Program-made: the position numbers and the translations under genes
The notes under the pieces: generated by a model
The model's database searches: none
The model's input: the letters and a program-made list of their open reading frames with translations, nothing else
What the model was told of the DNA's origin: nothing
Shown here: in pieces, positions 1-10,817 of the stretch
Layout: each line of letters opens with the position of its first letter
How positions within the stretch are numbered: the first letter of the stretch is position 1
Source: Amyloporia xantha
Lineage: Eukaryota; Basidiomycota; Agaricomycetes; Polyporales; Adustoporiaceae
NCBI GenBank assembly: GCA_036971615.1
Contig: JAYKKR010000001.1
Location: 744,001-808,000, forward strand
Length of the DNA: 64,000 nt
Reading direction: 5' to 3'

Positions 1-374
1 GCTGTCGTTGGGCCCCCAGGGCGGGACGACGCCTAGACAGAATGCGTCTGTGAAGACAGAGAACGGTCGCGGAAGGTAGGAGGATGGGGCGACTTCAGAC
101 GTGGTTGGTGTACGTTATTATTCTCGCTTTGCATATCACACGTTCTCGCATCAAGATACCTATAGCACATCCTCTCGCATATATCACGCATATAATCTGT
201 ATCATATACCATAGATCAATCATGTTCAAGCATTAAATTTATACTCGTTTATTGCATATTGCATAGTGGGACACAGTTCGTACGTTCGAGCTTTGTTGGG
301 CAACAATAGTGGGTTTGAGGCGACCGGTACAACCACAACTGTGTCAGCCCTCAGTTATGGCTGTACCGGTCGCC
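1..374. other. Intergenic region at left edge
   Basis: No convincing gene is visible. The stretch is AT-rich around 110-260 and lies downstream of the minus-strand helicase gene that ends at 375. Its only notable structure is the left arm of the inverted repeat at 290-407. A short open frame at 2-79 could be the tail of a gene lying to the left, but it is too short to call. Confidence 0.5.
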
Positions 375-407
375 TCATGCAGTCAGACCATCGTTGGCCA
401 ACAAGGC
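290..407. repeat. Long imperfect inverted repeat spanning the helicase stop codon
   Basis: A 25-nt arm at 317-341 pairs with 352-376 around a 10-nt loop. The first 15 bp pair perfectly, and the two mismatches in the remaining 10 would be G-U pairs in RNA. Beyond a short unpaired stretch the arms resume, 290-310 against roughly 387-407, with 17 of 21 positions matching. The right arm lies in the last codons and stop of the minus-strand helicase gene; the left arm is in its 3' untranslated side. The transcript could therefore form a strong hairpin at its stop codon. It may be an inverted duplication of the gene end, a small MITE remnant, or a small-RNA precursor. Confidence 0.75.
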
Positions 408-3400
408 TAACATCGCCCTCAACACAGGATTATCGCTCCCCACGCTGAGCGTCGAGCCTTCTTCGATACAGTGCTTGAGCTGTGCATCGAGCAGGCGGCT
501 GCGTGGTCCGGCCTCCCAGTCAGAATCACAACGATCCGAGACGGGACCAGATGACGTACCGCAACTGGTTCACCAGCACGCCGATCCGGGGCCACGCTTT
601 CAGCTTGATTACCGCGCCTCTGCTTCCGACCGTCAATCCTCCTCCGATGTGATTTACCGTCACAGGGCCTCCGAAGAGGAGCAGGCCGTATATCGGTACC
701 TAGCAATGGTGCGGATCAGGGAGTGAATGGCGTGACGTAAAGCACTACACACCTCCGTTGCATCCCGTAAGAATATCTTGCTCGTCTCCTGCTTCTGGAA
801 GTATGTCAAGAACGGAGTCTTCCATGCAGCCTCGCCGAACAGGACGGATGCAGGGTGCAGGAACACGCGGCCGTCCTTGATATCGTATATCTTGAACTCC
901 TTCGCCGTGTTCTCCCGCTGAACAGTGCCTCCTTGCACCCTGTCAAACTTAATCGCGGACTTTGGCAGGGAAACACGGGCAACGCGTGGCCAGAAGCCCC
1001 CAAGAATGACGGCTTTGAGAAGATTCTGGTTTGTGCTGTTGGCATTTAGAGCGCGGTCGGTAGATTTAGAATAGGAGTGGATAAAGCCGAGCTCGGAAAG
1101 GGTGGCAAGGAAGTCCACGCGCAAATATGTGATGTCTCGGACAGTAGCGACTGATATGAAGTTCTGTCATATTGCAGCTGCATTAGTCTCCTTCCGCCAC
1201 TGTTCGCCACGACCAGAAGTGACTGACCTCTTCGCAGAATGCTCTAAGGACACTTGGAGGTTCGCCCTCTGAACGAAGACGCATGCATTCGTCGTATGCG
1301 TATGCATCTGTCAGGAGATCACTGTGCCCCCTGGAGAATCGAGCCCGAGCCCTGGAGAGCCTGCTTTAGCTTGATTGCTACGTCAGGCGTAAAGAAACCT
1401 ACCGGCTTGCTTCCTCTCGCTTATCCATTGGACTCATGAAGAGCGGTTTGCACGATAAACAGGCCGCTACTGTTAGCACAGGGTCTAAACACTGAAAGAT
1501 AGTCCCTAGAATTAACATCTAGAGCACCATTAGTTAAACACCGGCAAGATGAAATCAATCGGCTGACCTTGCCCAGCCTAAGATCGACTGGAAGCATAGC
1601 CTTGTGAATGGTGAGCCACAATAGAATATGTTCAGATTGTGAGAGCGATCTCACCATATGCCGACCTAGGGGGGTAAGTTCGCCATTTCCATCAATAGCT
1701 GCCAGCTCCTCCAGGACAGAAAGTGCATTATCCATAGCCGACATCTCGGGTGGATCCACAGCACGAGAGAGGAGCGACTACGAGGCAAATCATTAAGTGA
1801 ACATACCATGTGTAGGGCTTGACTACTTACTTTGACGTTGTCATGCACCACTTTCACCGTAAGAGCAATACTCTCTAACGGTACTCTTTTGATCTCTGGC
1901 ATGGGGAAAGGAGCCATTTTTTCCTCTTGCTGTCTCGTATATAGCTTATAGCAGATTCCAGGCTGTGTCCGCCCAGCACGTCCTCTTCGCTGCCTTGCGG
2001 CGGCACGAGTCACCCACTGCTCGACCAGTCTCGTAACTCCCGTCTGAGAGTCATAGTGAGTCTCCTTGACTTTCCCGGAATCAATCACATATATGACGTC
2101 GTCGATGGTGATGGATGTCTAGGAAGCCAGTCGATTGAAATCTCAACTTGTGCTTTAAAAGAGAATGACCAAAGACCTACTTCAGCAACATTAGTAGCAA
2201 CAATGATTTTCCATCCTGACACGGGACCGAATACCCTGCGCTGCTCGTCATTGCTCAGATTGGCGTGGAGGGGAAGGATCGTAGCCCCTGCGGTATTTCG
2301 TAGCTTCTCCATGCATTGTCGGATCTCCTGCACACCTGTGAGGAAAATAAGGATAGCGCCGCGTTTTTCTGCCGTTGACATTATATGCTCCACGACGGCT
2401 GCTATAAGCTGTACGTACGGCGTACACCTCTCCGTGAGCGCTAATACTTGTAGCAGGACAACGGCGACCAACTCACGTCAAAATCTATCCTTTCAGAACG
2501 GCTGATACTTTGGATTATTTTCGAAGTGTCCTCATCGAGCCCGCGGCCTACTAACTCCTCCTGAAGCCATTGATGTTCTTCCTCTGTATCCTTTCCTTTC
2601 CTCTTTCGTCCAGGCGCTGAAGGGCGATATGTGATTAACGGCACACTATCTTCCAAATACCTAACGGATTCAATGAGAACAAGGAGATTGCACAAGGTAT
2701 CAAATACCCACCTGTCTTCTACTGGATATGTGAACCCAGGTATAGTGAGCAAGGATGCGCCGTCAAAATACTTGATGAATATTTCGTGATTTATTGTGGC
2801 AGACATGAGGACGACTTTCAGTTTACAATGCGTACTCAGCAGTTCCTTGAGCTCAAGAAGCAATAGATCACCATCCACTGAACGCTCGTGAACCTGTAAT
2901 AATATAAAAATATAGCGTGTTATACCGAAAAACATGAAAAGGCCCACCTCATCCACGATTATGTGCGTAACGCCGTTTAACTTGTCGCCAGAACCAAGCC
3001 GTCGCAAGACAACACCAGTGGTGCAGAAAAGTAGCTTCGTCTTCCTGGTTTGATTGCTTTCGCCGCGTATAGTATACCCCACGGAACCATCGTCCAATCT
3101 CTCTGCGGATACACGCGCGGCAACACCCAAAGCCGAAAGTCGTCGGGGTTGAGTAACGATGATAGACGCCTTTGACCCATGACCAGCCAAAATCACCGAA
3201 TCAAGCACGAACTGTGGGACTGGACTAACATTCAGTATACACGACTATTGTCATTGACGACGGCCTACGCTGAGTGGTTTTGCCACAACCTGATGAAGCT
3301 CAAAGATCAGTAATGGACTTCCCGGTGCATTATGATAACACTTACCTGTTTCCCCTACCACGACGACGCATCGATTACGTTCTAGCAAATCCAGAAACTG

Positions 3401-5387
3401 CGCTTGCGCAGAGAACGCTGGGAGTCTCTTCCTTGCAGCAAGAATACCTGCGTACTTTTCACTCCCACACAGTGTTAAGAAATCCTTTTTGATGCGGTCA
3501 TCCGTACAATCGTCGCGCCTTTGAGCTGTTGTTCTATTACGCCTTTGTGAAGGGCCCCGATCCTGAATGGTATCAGAGGCCTCCTCCAATACTTGCGGCG
3601 TAGATACAATCTGCGGCATCAAATGTTGCAGAACAACAGACAAATCTGGAGGGCCATTGTCCTCGATACTGACCCATTCCTCCTCCAATAAGCGTACCGC
3701 AGCCATTATAATGCTCTCATCAGGCTCGAGCAGGGTACCATCTTTAAACGACCTCAGCAACTTCGAAACTAGGTGCAGTCGAACATAGGCAGGAACTGAT
3801 GTAGACAAGATGTACATAGCAGGTGGATCGCTATATGAGAGCACTCTTCGCTCCGGAGGGAGCAACATGACGAGTTTTATAGGGGCGACTGGGAGAGGGA
3901 TCACAAGCTGCGACTGATCTGTGAAATGTGCACCTAGGGATTCAAGTTCGTCGTCGTCGACACTTTGGGACGTAGCATCGTTATCGTCTTGCATAGGCCT
4001 CTCGGCCACATCGGTCCAATCGTCGCCAACCAACCGCTTGTTGAGGGCAGCGAGAAGTAGACCCCAGCTGTCGGCTAACCTTCCATCGGACATGCACTCT
4101 TTTACAGCATGAGCGGGCCATCCGCACTCTTTTACGGCCTTTTCTTCTACCCAACGTCTCTTGAGGTCATCAGTGCCCACATGCGTCGACATAACGAACG
4201 AATTGGAGGAGTTGTTGGTCGGGAGAAACCGCTGTGGGAGATCACACTCCGGGACCAGTAAAATGAGATACTCGATACATGCTTGTAGCGGAGGAAGCGT
4301 GCGCAGCAGATTCGAGGTAAGGGGAGATGACTGAGACAGCGCGGCCACGGCGTTCCGGGCTTGCGCTTGTGTGAAGCCGAGCATACTCAGCCTCTGCAAT
4401 ATTTGTGGCGCATCTTCCGAGGGTATGACAGATGGTTCAGGGTCTTCTGCGTCAGGGTAGAGAGTTAACGCCTTGAACATGATGTTAGTGTTTACATCGA
4501 GACTGTGCCACAAGTCGGCCAACCTTCTTGACAGAATCTTCCACGAGTTCACGTAAAGAACTAGCCATTTTCGCCTCGGGGGCATTCTCAAATTCTCTAG
4601 AAAACTGCCCACCTTGACCTGAGCCTTCTCCTTCTCTACTTGACGATTGCTTCTTTTCCGCGGCTTTCGCCTGACGCTCCTCGACGGTCTTCCGAGCTGC
4701 GAAAGGATCGGCTTCGTACATCCACTTCTGGTGTTCGGGTGCATTCTTATGTTCGGCGGCGAGTTCATTCCAATAATCACGAGGGCCCGGGGGTAGGACA
4801 CGGTTGAGTTGAATCCCGTTGCAAAACTGGCGGAGCGTGAGGTGTTCACAACTGCTATCTCAATAATGTGAGATTTACTGACACGATACAACGCGTATGT
4901 TGCACCCCAATGGCGCGCTTCGAGTGCCGTTGGCATGATGTACGGCGGATGAGGCTCAAGCCGAACAGATTCCCTCTGCGATGTTTTCTTGTTGATTCTG
5001 CTGAGCGTTACCACAAAGGAGAACCCATCCCCTTGTCTTCTCTGTATCACATTCATGTACCAAACCACGAGCGTGCCGAATATTTCAGACTCACGGAATC
5101 GACTATTGGCTTTTCCCAGCCGTTCTTCTGACACCTGCGGGACAATCATGAGTCCGAAACACGCGTACTCTTGTGTAGAAAGCAACATGGAAGGCCATGG
5201 TCTCGGGAAACGAAACAGAGAGTGTGATGCAGCACCTCTCGTGAAGCAAGCTCAAAGGATACTTCGAACCTGGAGGAAACAATGGTTTCTCCTCTGAGAC
5301 AACAGGAGGCGGTCCAGTAGTTGGCTTGGACGGCTTGGACGAGTTTCCGGCATTGCCTGACTTGACAATGCCCCGCTTAGGAGGCAT
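375..5387 (-). CDS. DEAH/DEVH-box RNA helicase, DHX29/DHX57 (Ucp12/YLR419W) type
   Basis: This is a multi-exon gene for a large DExH RNA helicase; relatives act in translation initiation or RNA remodelling in the cytoplasm. The start MPPKRG is followed by a basic, Pro-rich tail and the conserved segment HERCQKNGWEKP, restored by splicing out an intron near 5140-5235. A UBA-like region (LGFTQAQARNAVAALS) comes next, then the helicase core. Motif I, GETGCGKTTQ, is assembled across a 21-nt exon at 3269-3289. Motif II is DEVHERS, motif III is SAT, motif V is TNVAETSITIDD after splicing, and motif VI is QRRGRAGRT. HA2 and OB-type domains follow. The C-terminus is recovered by a 61-nt intron near 500-560 joining LVNQLR to RLLDAQL; the stop is TGA at 375-377. 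It is head-to-head with the Prp22 gene. The family assignment is firm; the exact orthologue name is inferred. Confidence 0.9.
3269..3289 (-). other. 21-nt micro-exon carrying the Walker A motif of the helicase
   Basis: On the minus strand a canonical donor (GTAAGT) follows the codons for GET, and a CAG acceptor precedes this block. A GTAGGC donor follows it. Only when this 21-nt block is included as a separate exon does the frame give GETGCGKTTQLPQF, the expected motif I. Both flanking introns are about 50 nt. Confidence 0.75.
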
Positions 5388-5628
5388 GTCGCGTTGGATT
5401 CAAAACAGGAGACTTCAATAAAACGGAGAGAACCTCCAACAAGCAGTGAGCGCGTTGCAAAATAAAATGCAAATCTAGCAAATCTTCTTTCCCACATCAT
5501 TCTTGATTTCGGACTTCTAAATATTTACTCGATACTTCACACTCCGAAAGCAATCTCGATTTGTAAGCACAAGCAAGTGTCAGAGGCCTCTCATCCGTCC
5601 GCGCATAGCCGACGACTTCTTCAGCACC
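5388..5628. promoter_or_regulatory. Shared divergent promoter region of the two helicase genes
   Basis: Only 241 bp separate the start codons of the minus-strand DHX29-type helicase and the plus-strand Prp22 helicase, so both must be driven from here. No clear TATA box was identified. Confidence 0.6.
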
Positions 5629-8600
5629 ATGTCCGACTCTGACCTCTATAATCTTGAGTTCCTGTCTCTTGTTGCAAAGATCACCCAGGAAATAGACAAT
5701 CACACAGGCCTCAGCGACAAGACTCTTGCCGAGTTCGTCATCTCTCTCCACGATGAATCCAAAACACTGCCGGAATTCAAGCAGAAGCTGAAGGATGTCG
5801 GTGCAAACTTCCCCGAATCTTTCGTGGAGAATGTGGATCGACTTATTCTCAATATGCACCCAAAATACAGGAAGAGAGTGGCTGCTGGGAAAGAGAATGC
5901 TGAGGTAGGGGACGGAGTTGACGAGATGGACAAGCGGAAACGCCTGTTCCCCGGCCTCGCTTTGAAGGATCAAGAGTGGGAGCCGGCACCGACGAAAGAT
6001 GCAATTATGAAGGAGGTGGATGACATGATGTCTCAGTTTGAAGGTGTAGCGAAGAAGGCCAGGCCAAGGTCTACGGAGGATGATGAACGCTCACCGAAGC
6101 GGCGACGGCGGTCTCGTTCACGGTCGCATCCGTCATCACCACCGCCTCGACGGCGGAGCCGTAGCCCTCCTCGAGGCAGAGGCTATGGAAATGGGCGAGA
6201 CGACCGACGCGGTAGGAACGGAGGTCGAGGACCACCTGTAGACGAACGGCCCATACTTTTCAAGATATATGATGGTCGAGTTAATGGACTGAAGGAGTTC
6301 GGCGCTTTTGTGCAACTTGAGGGCGTTGCTGGCCGCGTTGAAGGTATATACTCTGTTGTTTACATTGCTTCGACCCGGACTCATTGATTCTCCCTCAGGT
6401 ATGGTCCACGTCTCCAATATACAACAAGGAGCGCGGGCAAATGCTCCTGCCGACTTGTTGAGTCGTGGCCAGTCCGTGAAAGTGAAGGTCATGAGCGTCG
6501 CGGGAAATCGTATAAGTCTTTCGATGAAGGACGTCGACCAAGCAACCGGCCGTGACCTCACCCCCCATTTGCGTATTAAATCGGAAGCAGAGATTGCGGA
6601 CGAGGAGAAATACCGGTCGGCACATGGAGCAAATGCTGTTCCCCTCAACTCACGGTCAGCAGTGAAGGATGAAGTAGTACGCTCAGCGAAGCGTTTGACT
6701 TCTCCTGAGCGGTGGGAGATCAAGCAACTTATCTCGTCGGGTGCCATTGATGCCTCCGAATATCCCGATCTCGATGAGGACTTTGCCAACCCCATGGCTC
6801 GCGCTGAAGTGGAAGAGGAACTCGATGTGGAGATACGAGAGGACGAGCCACCATTCCTCGCTGGGCAGACCAAGAAGACGCTCGATCTGAGTCCTGTAAA
6901 AATTGTCAAGGCTCCCGACGGTTCTTTGAATAGGGCGGCTCTCGCTGGAGCTTCCCTTGCTAAGGAGCGAAGAGAGTTACGACAGCAGGAAGTGAACGAG
7001 CAGGCCGACTCGGAGGCTCGCGATTTTAATGCTCCGTGGCTTGACCCCATGTCCAAAGAGACGGACAGAATCTTTGCTCAAGATCTGAGGGGGAATTTGC
7101 GTGGTCAAAAGGCCGGAGAACAGCCAGCGTGGAAGACGGCCACATTCAACAAGGCGACTACTTTTGGTGAGATCACGTCGCTCAGTATTCAAGATCAGCG
7201 GAAGAGTTTGCCAATTTACAAGCTACGCGACCCCCTTCTCCAGGCTATCCGCGAGGTACTTCCCTTCGGTTTCGTCTGCGCGTCCTTAGCTGACTTCCAT
7301 TCTTGTAGCATCCAGTACTCATCGTGGTCGGTGACACCGGGTCAGGCAAAACAACTCAGATGACGCAGTATCTCGCTGAGGCTGGCTTCGCGGATAAGGG
7401 CAGGATCGGTTGCACGCAACCCCGACGAGTTGCTGCCATGTCAGTTGCCAAACGTGTTGCTGAGGAAGTCGGCTGCCGTCTGGGTCAAGAGGTCGGATAC
7501 ACCATTCGTTTCGAAGACTGCACAAGTCCGGAAACACGCATCAAGTACATGACGGATGGCATGCTCCAACGAGAGTGTCTGATCGACCCTGACGTCAGTG
7601 CGTACTCTGTGGTCATGCTGGACGAAGCCCATGAACGGACTATTCAGACCGACGTCCTGTTTGGTTTGCTGAAGAGTATGTAACATCCTTATTTACTAAT
7701 GCACCGATGTGCTTATAACTCCCTGCATAACTCCCTGCAGAGGCGATCAAACGTCGTCCCGACTTGAAGCTGATTGTCACGTCAGCCACCCTCGACGCAG
7801 AGAAGTTTTCCAAGTATTTCTTCGGCTGCCCTATCTTCACCATTCCAGGCCGTACATATCCAGTGGAGATCTTGTACACGAAGGAGCCTGAAACGGACTA
7901 CCTAGATGCTTCGCTCATTACCGTCATGCAAATCCATCTTTCGGAACCCCCAGGCGATGTTCTCCTGTTCCTTACTGGTCAAGAGGAAATCGATACTGCG
8001 TGCGAGATTCTATACGAGCGTATGAAGGCCCTGGGCCCCAAGGTTCCAGAGCTAATCATCCTTCCCATCTATTCCGCCCTGCCGTCGGAAGTTCAGTCAA
8101 GGGTCTTCGAGCCGACGCCACCGGGTGCTCGCAAAGTTGTCGTAGCGACAAACGTCGCCGAGACCAGTTTGACGATTCCCGGCATCTACTACGTTATCGA
8201 CCCCGGTTTCTCGAAACAGAACGCATACGATCCAAGATTGGGTATGGACTCGCTCATTGTCATGCCCATTTCGCAGGCGCAAGCGCGCCAGCGTGCCGGT
8301 CGTGCTGGTCGTACGGGGCCCGGGAAATGTTATCGTTTATACACCGAAGCAGCTTTCCGCAACGAGATGTTGCCGAATTCAATTCCGGACATCCAAAGGA
8401 CCAATCTGTCGCACACACTTCTCATGCTCAAGGCGATGGGCATCAATGATCTCCTCAGCTTCGATTTCATGGATCCGCCACCAGCGCAAACTATGCTGAC
8501 TGCGCTCGAATCGCTATACGCCCTGTCGGCTTTGGACGATGAGGGTTTGCTCACGAGGCTGGGCCGTAAAATGGCTGACTTCCCTATGGAACCCCCTCTG

Positions 8601-9499
8601 GCCAAGATGCTAATCGCATCCGTTGAGCTGGGATGTTCGGAAGAGATTCTGTCCATTGTGGCCATGTTATCGGTCCAAAGTGTCTTCTACCGTCCTAAGG
8701 AGAAGCAAGGTCAGGCCGACTCCAAGAAAGCGAAGTTCCATCAGCCCGAAGGTGACCACCTGACGCTATTGACGGTGTACAACGGTTGGAAAGCGAGCAA
8801 TTTCTCAAATCCTTGGTGCTACGAGAACTTCATTCAAGCGAGAAGCATGCGGAGGGCCCAAGATGTGCGCAAACAGTTGCTGGGAATCATGGACCGGTAT
8901 GTTATCAATTGCTGCGTTGTTCATAATTTGTCACTGAGACCGACGTTGGGATGCGTTATAGGTATAAGCACGACATCATCTCCGCCGGCCGAGATTATAA
9001 TAGAGTTCGCAGGGCAATCTGCTCCGGCTACTTCCGTAATGCAGCAAAGAAGGATCCGCAAGAAGGTTACAAGACGCTTGTGGAAGGCACACCGGTGTAT
9101 ATTCATCCATCGTCTGCGCTTTTCAATCGCAACCCCGAGTGGTGCATCTACCACGAACTGATCTTGACCACGCGGGAGTATTGTCATAACGTTACTGCCA
9201 TCGAGCCCAAGTGGTTGGTCGAAGTGGCGCCGCAGTTCTTTAAAGTTGCGGATGCGAACAAGATTAGCAAACGGAAGAAACAGGAAAAGATCGAACCTCT
9301 TTTCAACAAGGTTGGTGTTAACTATTTACGTATACCAGCATTTATTGATCCGCGCCACTTTCTCCGTGTAGTACGAGAAGCCCGACGAATGGCGGTTGTC
9401 CAAGGTCAAGCGGAGTGCTCGTTCGGTACGTACCTTTAATGTTACACCCGACCTCGGCCACGTCTCTGATTGCTACCCCAGAGTCAAACATTCGGCTGA
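5629..9499 (+). CDS. prp22: Pre-mRNA-splicing DEAH-box helicase Prp22/DHX8
   Basis: This is the spliceosomal ATP-dependent RNA helicase that releases spliced mRNA after the second step. The inferred exons are 5629-6343, 6399-7255, 7309-7675, 7741-8896, 8962-9310, 9372-9425 and 9482-9499. The N-terminus has a helical domain (about residues 1-80), then an Arg/Ser-rich stretch near residues 150-190. An S1 RNA-binding domain follows ([15 protein letters not shown] to LSMKDVDQ), specific to Prp22/DHX8 among DEAH helicases. The core has motif [11 protein letters not shown], motif II DEAHERT, motif [21 protein letters not shown], motif [13 protein letters not shown] and motif [16 protein letters not shown], then HA2 and OB domains. 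The C-terminus reads [11 protein letters not shown] and ends at TGA 9497-9499. All key motifs are intact. Confidence 0.96.
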
Positions 9500-9896
9500 A
9501 CATCGTTCTTCGCGTAAAATACCCGTATATCATCATGTATTGCTACATATTCTGTTGTATTCATTGTTTGTACAACTGCCCCTAATTTGCTGCTATAATG
9601 AAGGCCATCACTGCAACTAAACTCTGTTCGTCGCATTTTTTCATAGCCAGTTGCGGATGGTATTGAGGTCCGTGACACCTGTGTCGAATTCGAATGTGTG
9701 CTCTGGTTGGACGATACGCGGCGTGAAATGAGGCTGCGTTGGCCATCGCCATCAGCTGCGCCTGATTGGCGGAAGGTAACGCAAGGAGCCGGGAAGCAAG
9801 ATAATGAATGGAGCTGACACGAGACAGCATCAGGAATCATGTACGGGTTTGAACAGAAGAAAGTGGATCACTCACATCGATCTTGCCTGCTGATAT
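9500..9896. other. Convergent intergenic region with spliceable open frame after the NXT1 stop
   Basis: The region lies between the ends of the Prp22 (+) and NXT1-like (-) genes. On the minus strand, two good-looking introns are visible (9814-9875, GTGAGT...CAG; 9734-9780, GTTACC...CAG). If both are removed, the NXT1 frame stays open past its TAG for about 48 codons, to a TGA at 9641-9643. This may be a spliced 3' UTR, a short separate gene, or chance. Confidence 0.4.
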
Positions 9897-10474
9897 CTAG
9901 CCCACGAATCTCATCGCATCCGCGTTGACATAATATTTCGCTACCTCTCCTGTCTTCGATGGAGGTGCGGTTGGATCGGGTACCAACATGAAGGTCTGGG
10001 CAAAAACACGGGGTTGGCCATCTACCGACTTGCTAGACGTGGCAGGAGGATTTCTAGTTGGTCCACGGCCATGTGTGACTGTGCCTGACACCGTTACGAG
10101 AAGATTAGGGGGTTGGCTCCCTTTACAAGGCATGAGCATGGAATTCGAGGAGAGTAGGGGCCGAGGAGCCGACCTGGAATGGGATGACAATCGAAACATT
10201 GTACATCATGTTTTGTTATTGGCATCGCGCTCAAGAGCTTCCGGACACCATCTGAGCCTTGGAAAGGTTTTCCATTCCATGTCAGGGCAGACGATGGTCG
10301 GTAGAAATTTGGCAAATCGTCCACTCGAGTGGCAGAGTCGTAAGTTGAATAATATAAGCGGGTGAATTGGTCGGCCGCACGCGTCGCGATCTCGATACTG
10401 AAGTAACACGCGATTTAGGCTTTAGAAGACAGGAGAATGTGTAGTGCTTACTCGTTCCGCGTGAGAGTGGTCAT
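9897..10474 (-). CDS. NTF2-like mRNA export factor NXT1/p15
   Basis: This small NTF2-fold protein (about 165 residues) is of the NXT1/p15 class, which pairs with the mRNA exporter TAP/Mex67 at nuclear pores. The first exon encodes MTTLTRN; an intron (GTAAGC...CAG) then leads into DIEIATRAADQFTRLYY. The next exon has the typical NTF2 pattern FYRPSSALTWNG, GVRKLLSAMP and QCFDCHPIPG. A 53-nt intron joins HPIPG to SQPPNLLVTVSGTV, followed by RVFAQTFMLVPD and the terminal YYVNADAMRFVG before TAG. The length and spliced motifs fit the family well. Other NTF2-like proteins are possible but less likely. Confidence 0.82.
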
Positions 10475-10817
10475 GGCTTCCAAGATGTCGGGGGTAGAGC
10501 TGTCTAGGGACACGAGTAGGAACTCGCCACCTAGCAGTACTGGCTGAAGCTCATGGTCCTCGTCACGTGTGTGACACAACGCGACTGCACTGGGTGCATA
10601 GTGGGATAGTTTTTGACTTTTCTATCAATATCTTTTACAGTAGCCCTCCCTCTCCCATCTTCAAAGGGCGCTATTTTAGGTCTGCCTAGGATGGACAAGT
10701 TTTCTGTGATTTGTGGGACGTGTGATATACACATATATTACACATTATTACATCAGTAAATATCTGCTATCCAAGCGTTCATCAATCGGCGGTCGATACA
10801 AAGCACCCTATCTCGGT

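Noticed and set aside
2..79. Possible C-terminal end of a plus-strand gene
   Set aside because: Only 25 open codons before a TAG; no family feature and no way to see upstream sequence.
660..1124. Separate small gene on the minus strand
   Set aside because: Its sequence is the C-terminal OB-fold part of the DHX29-type helicase, joined by introns to the exons on either side.
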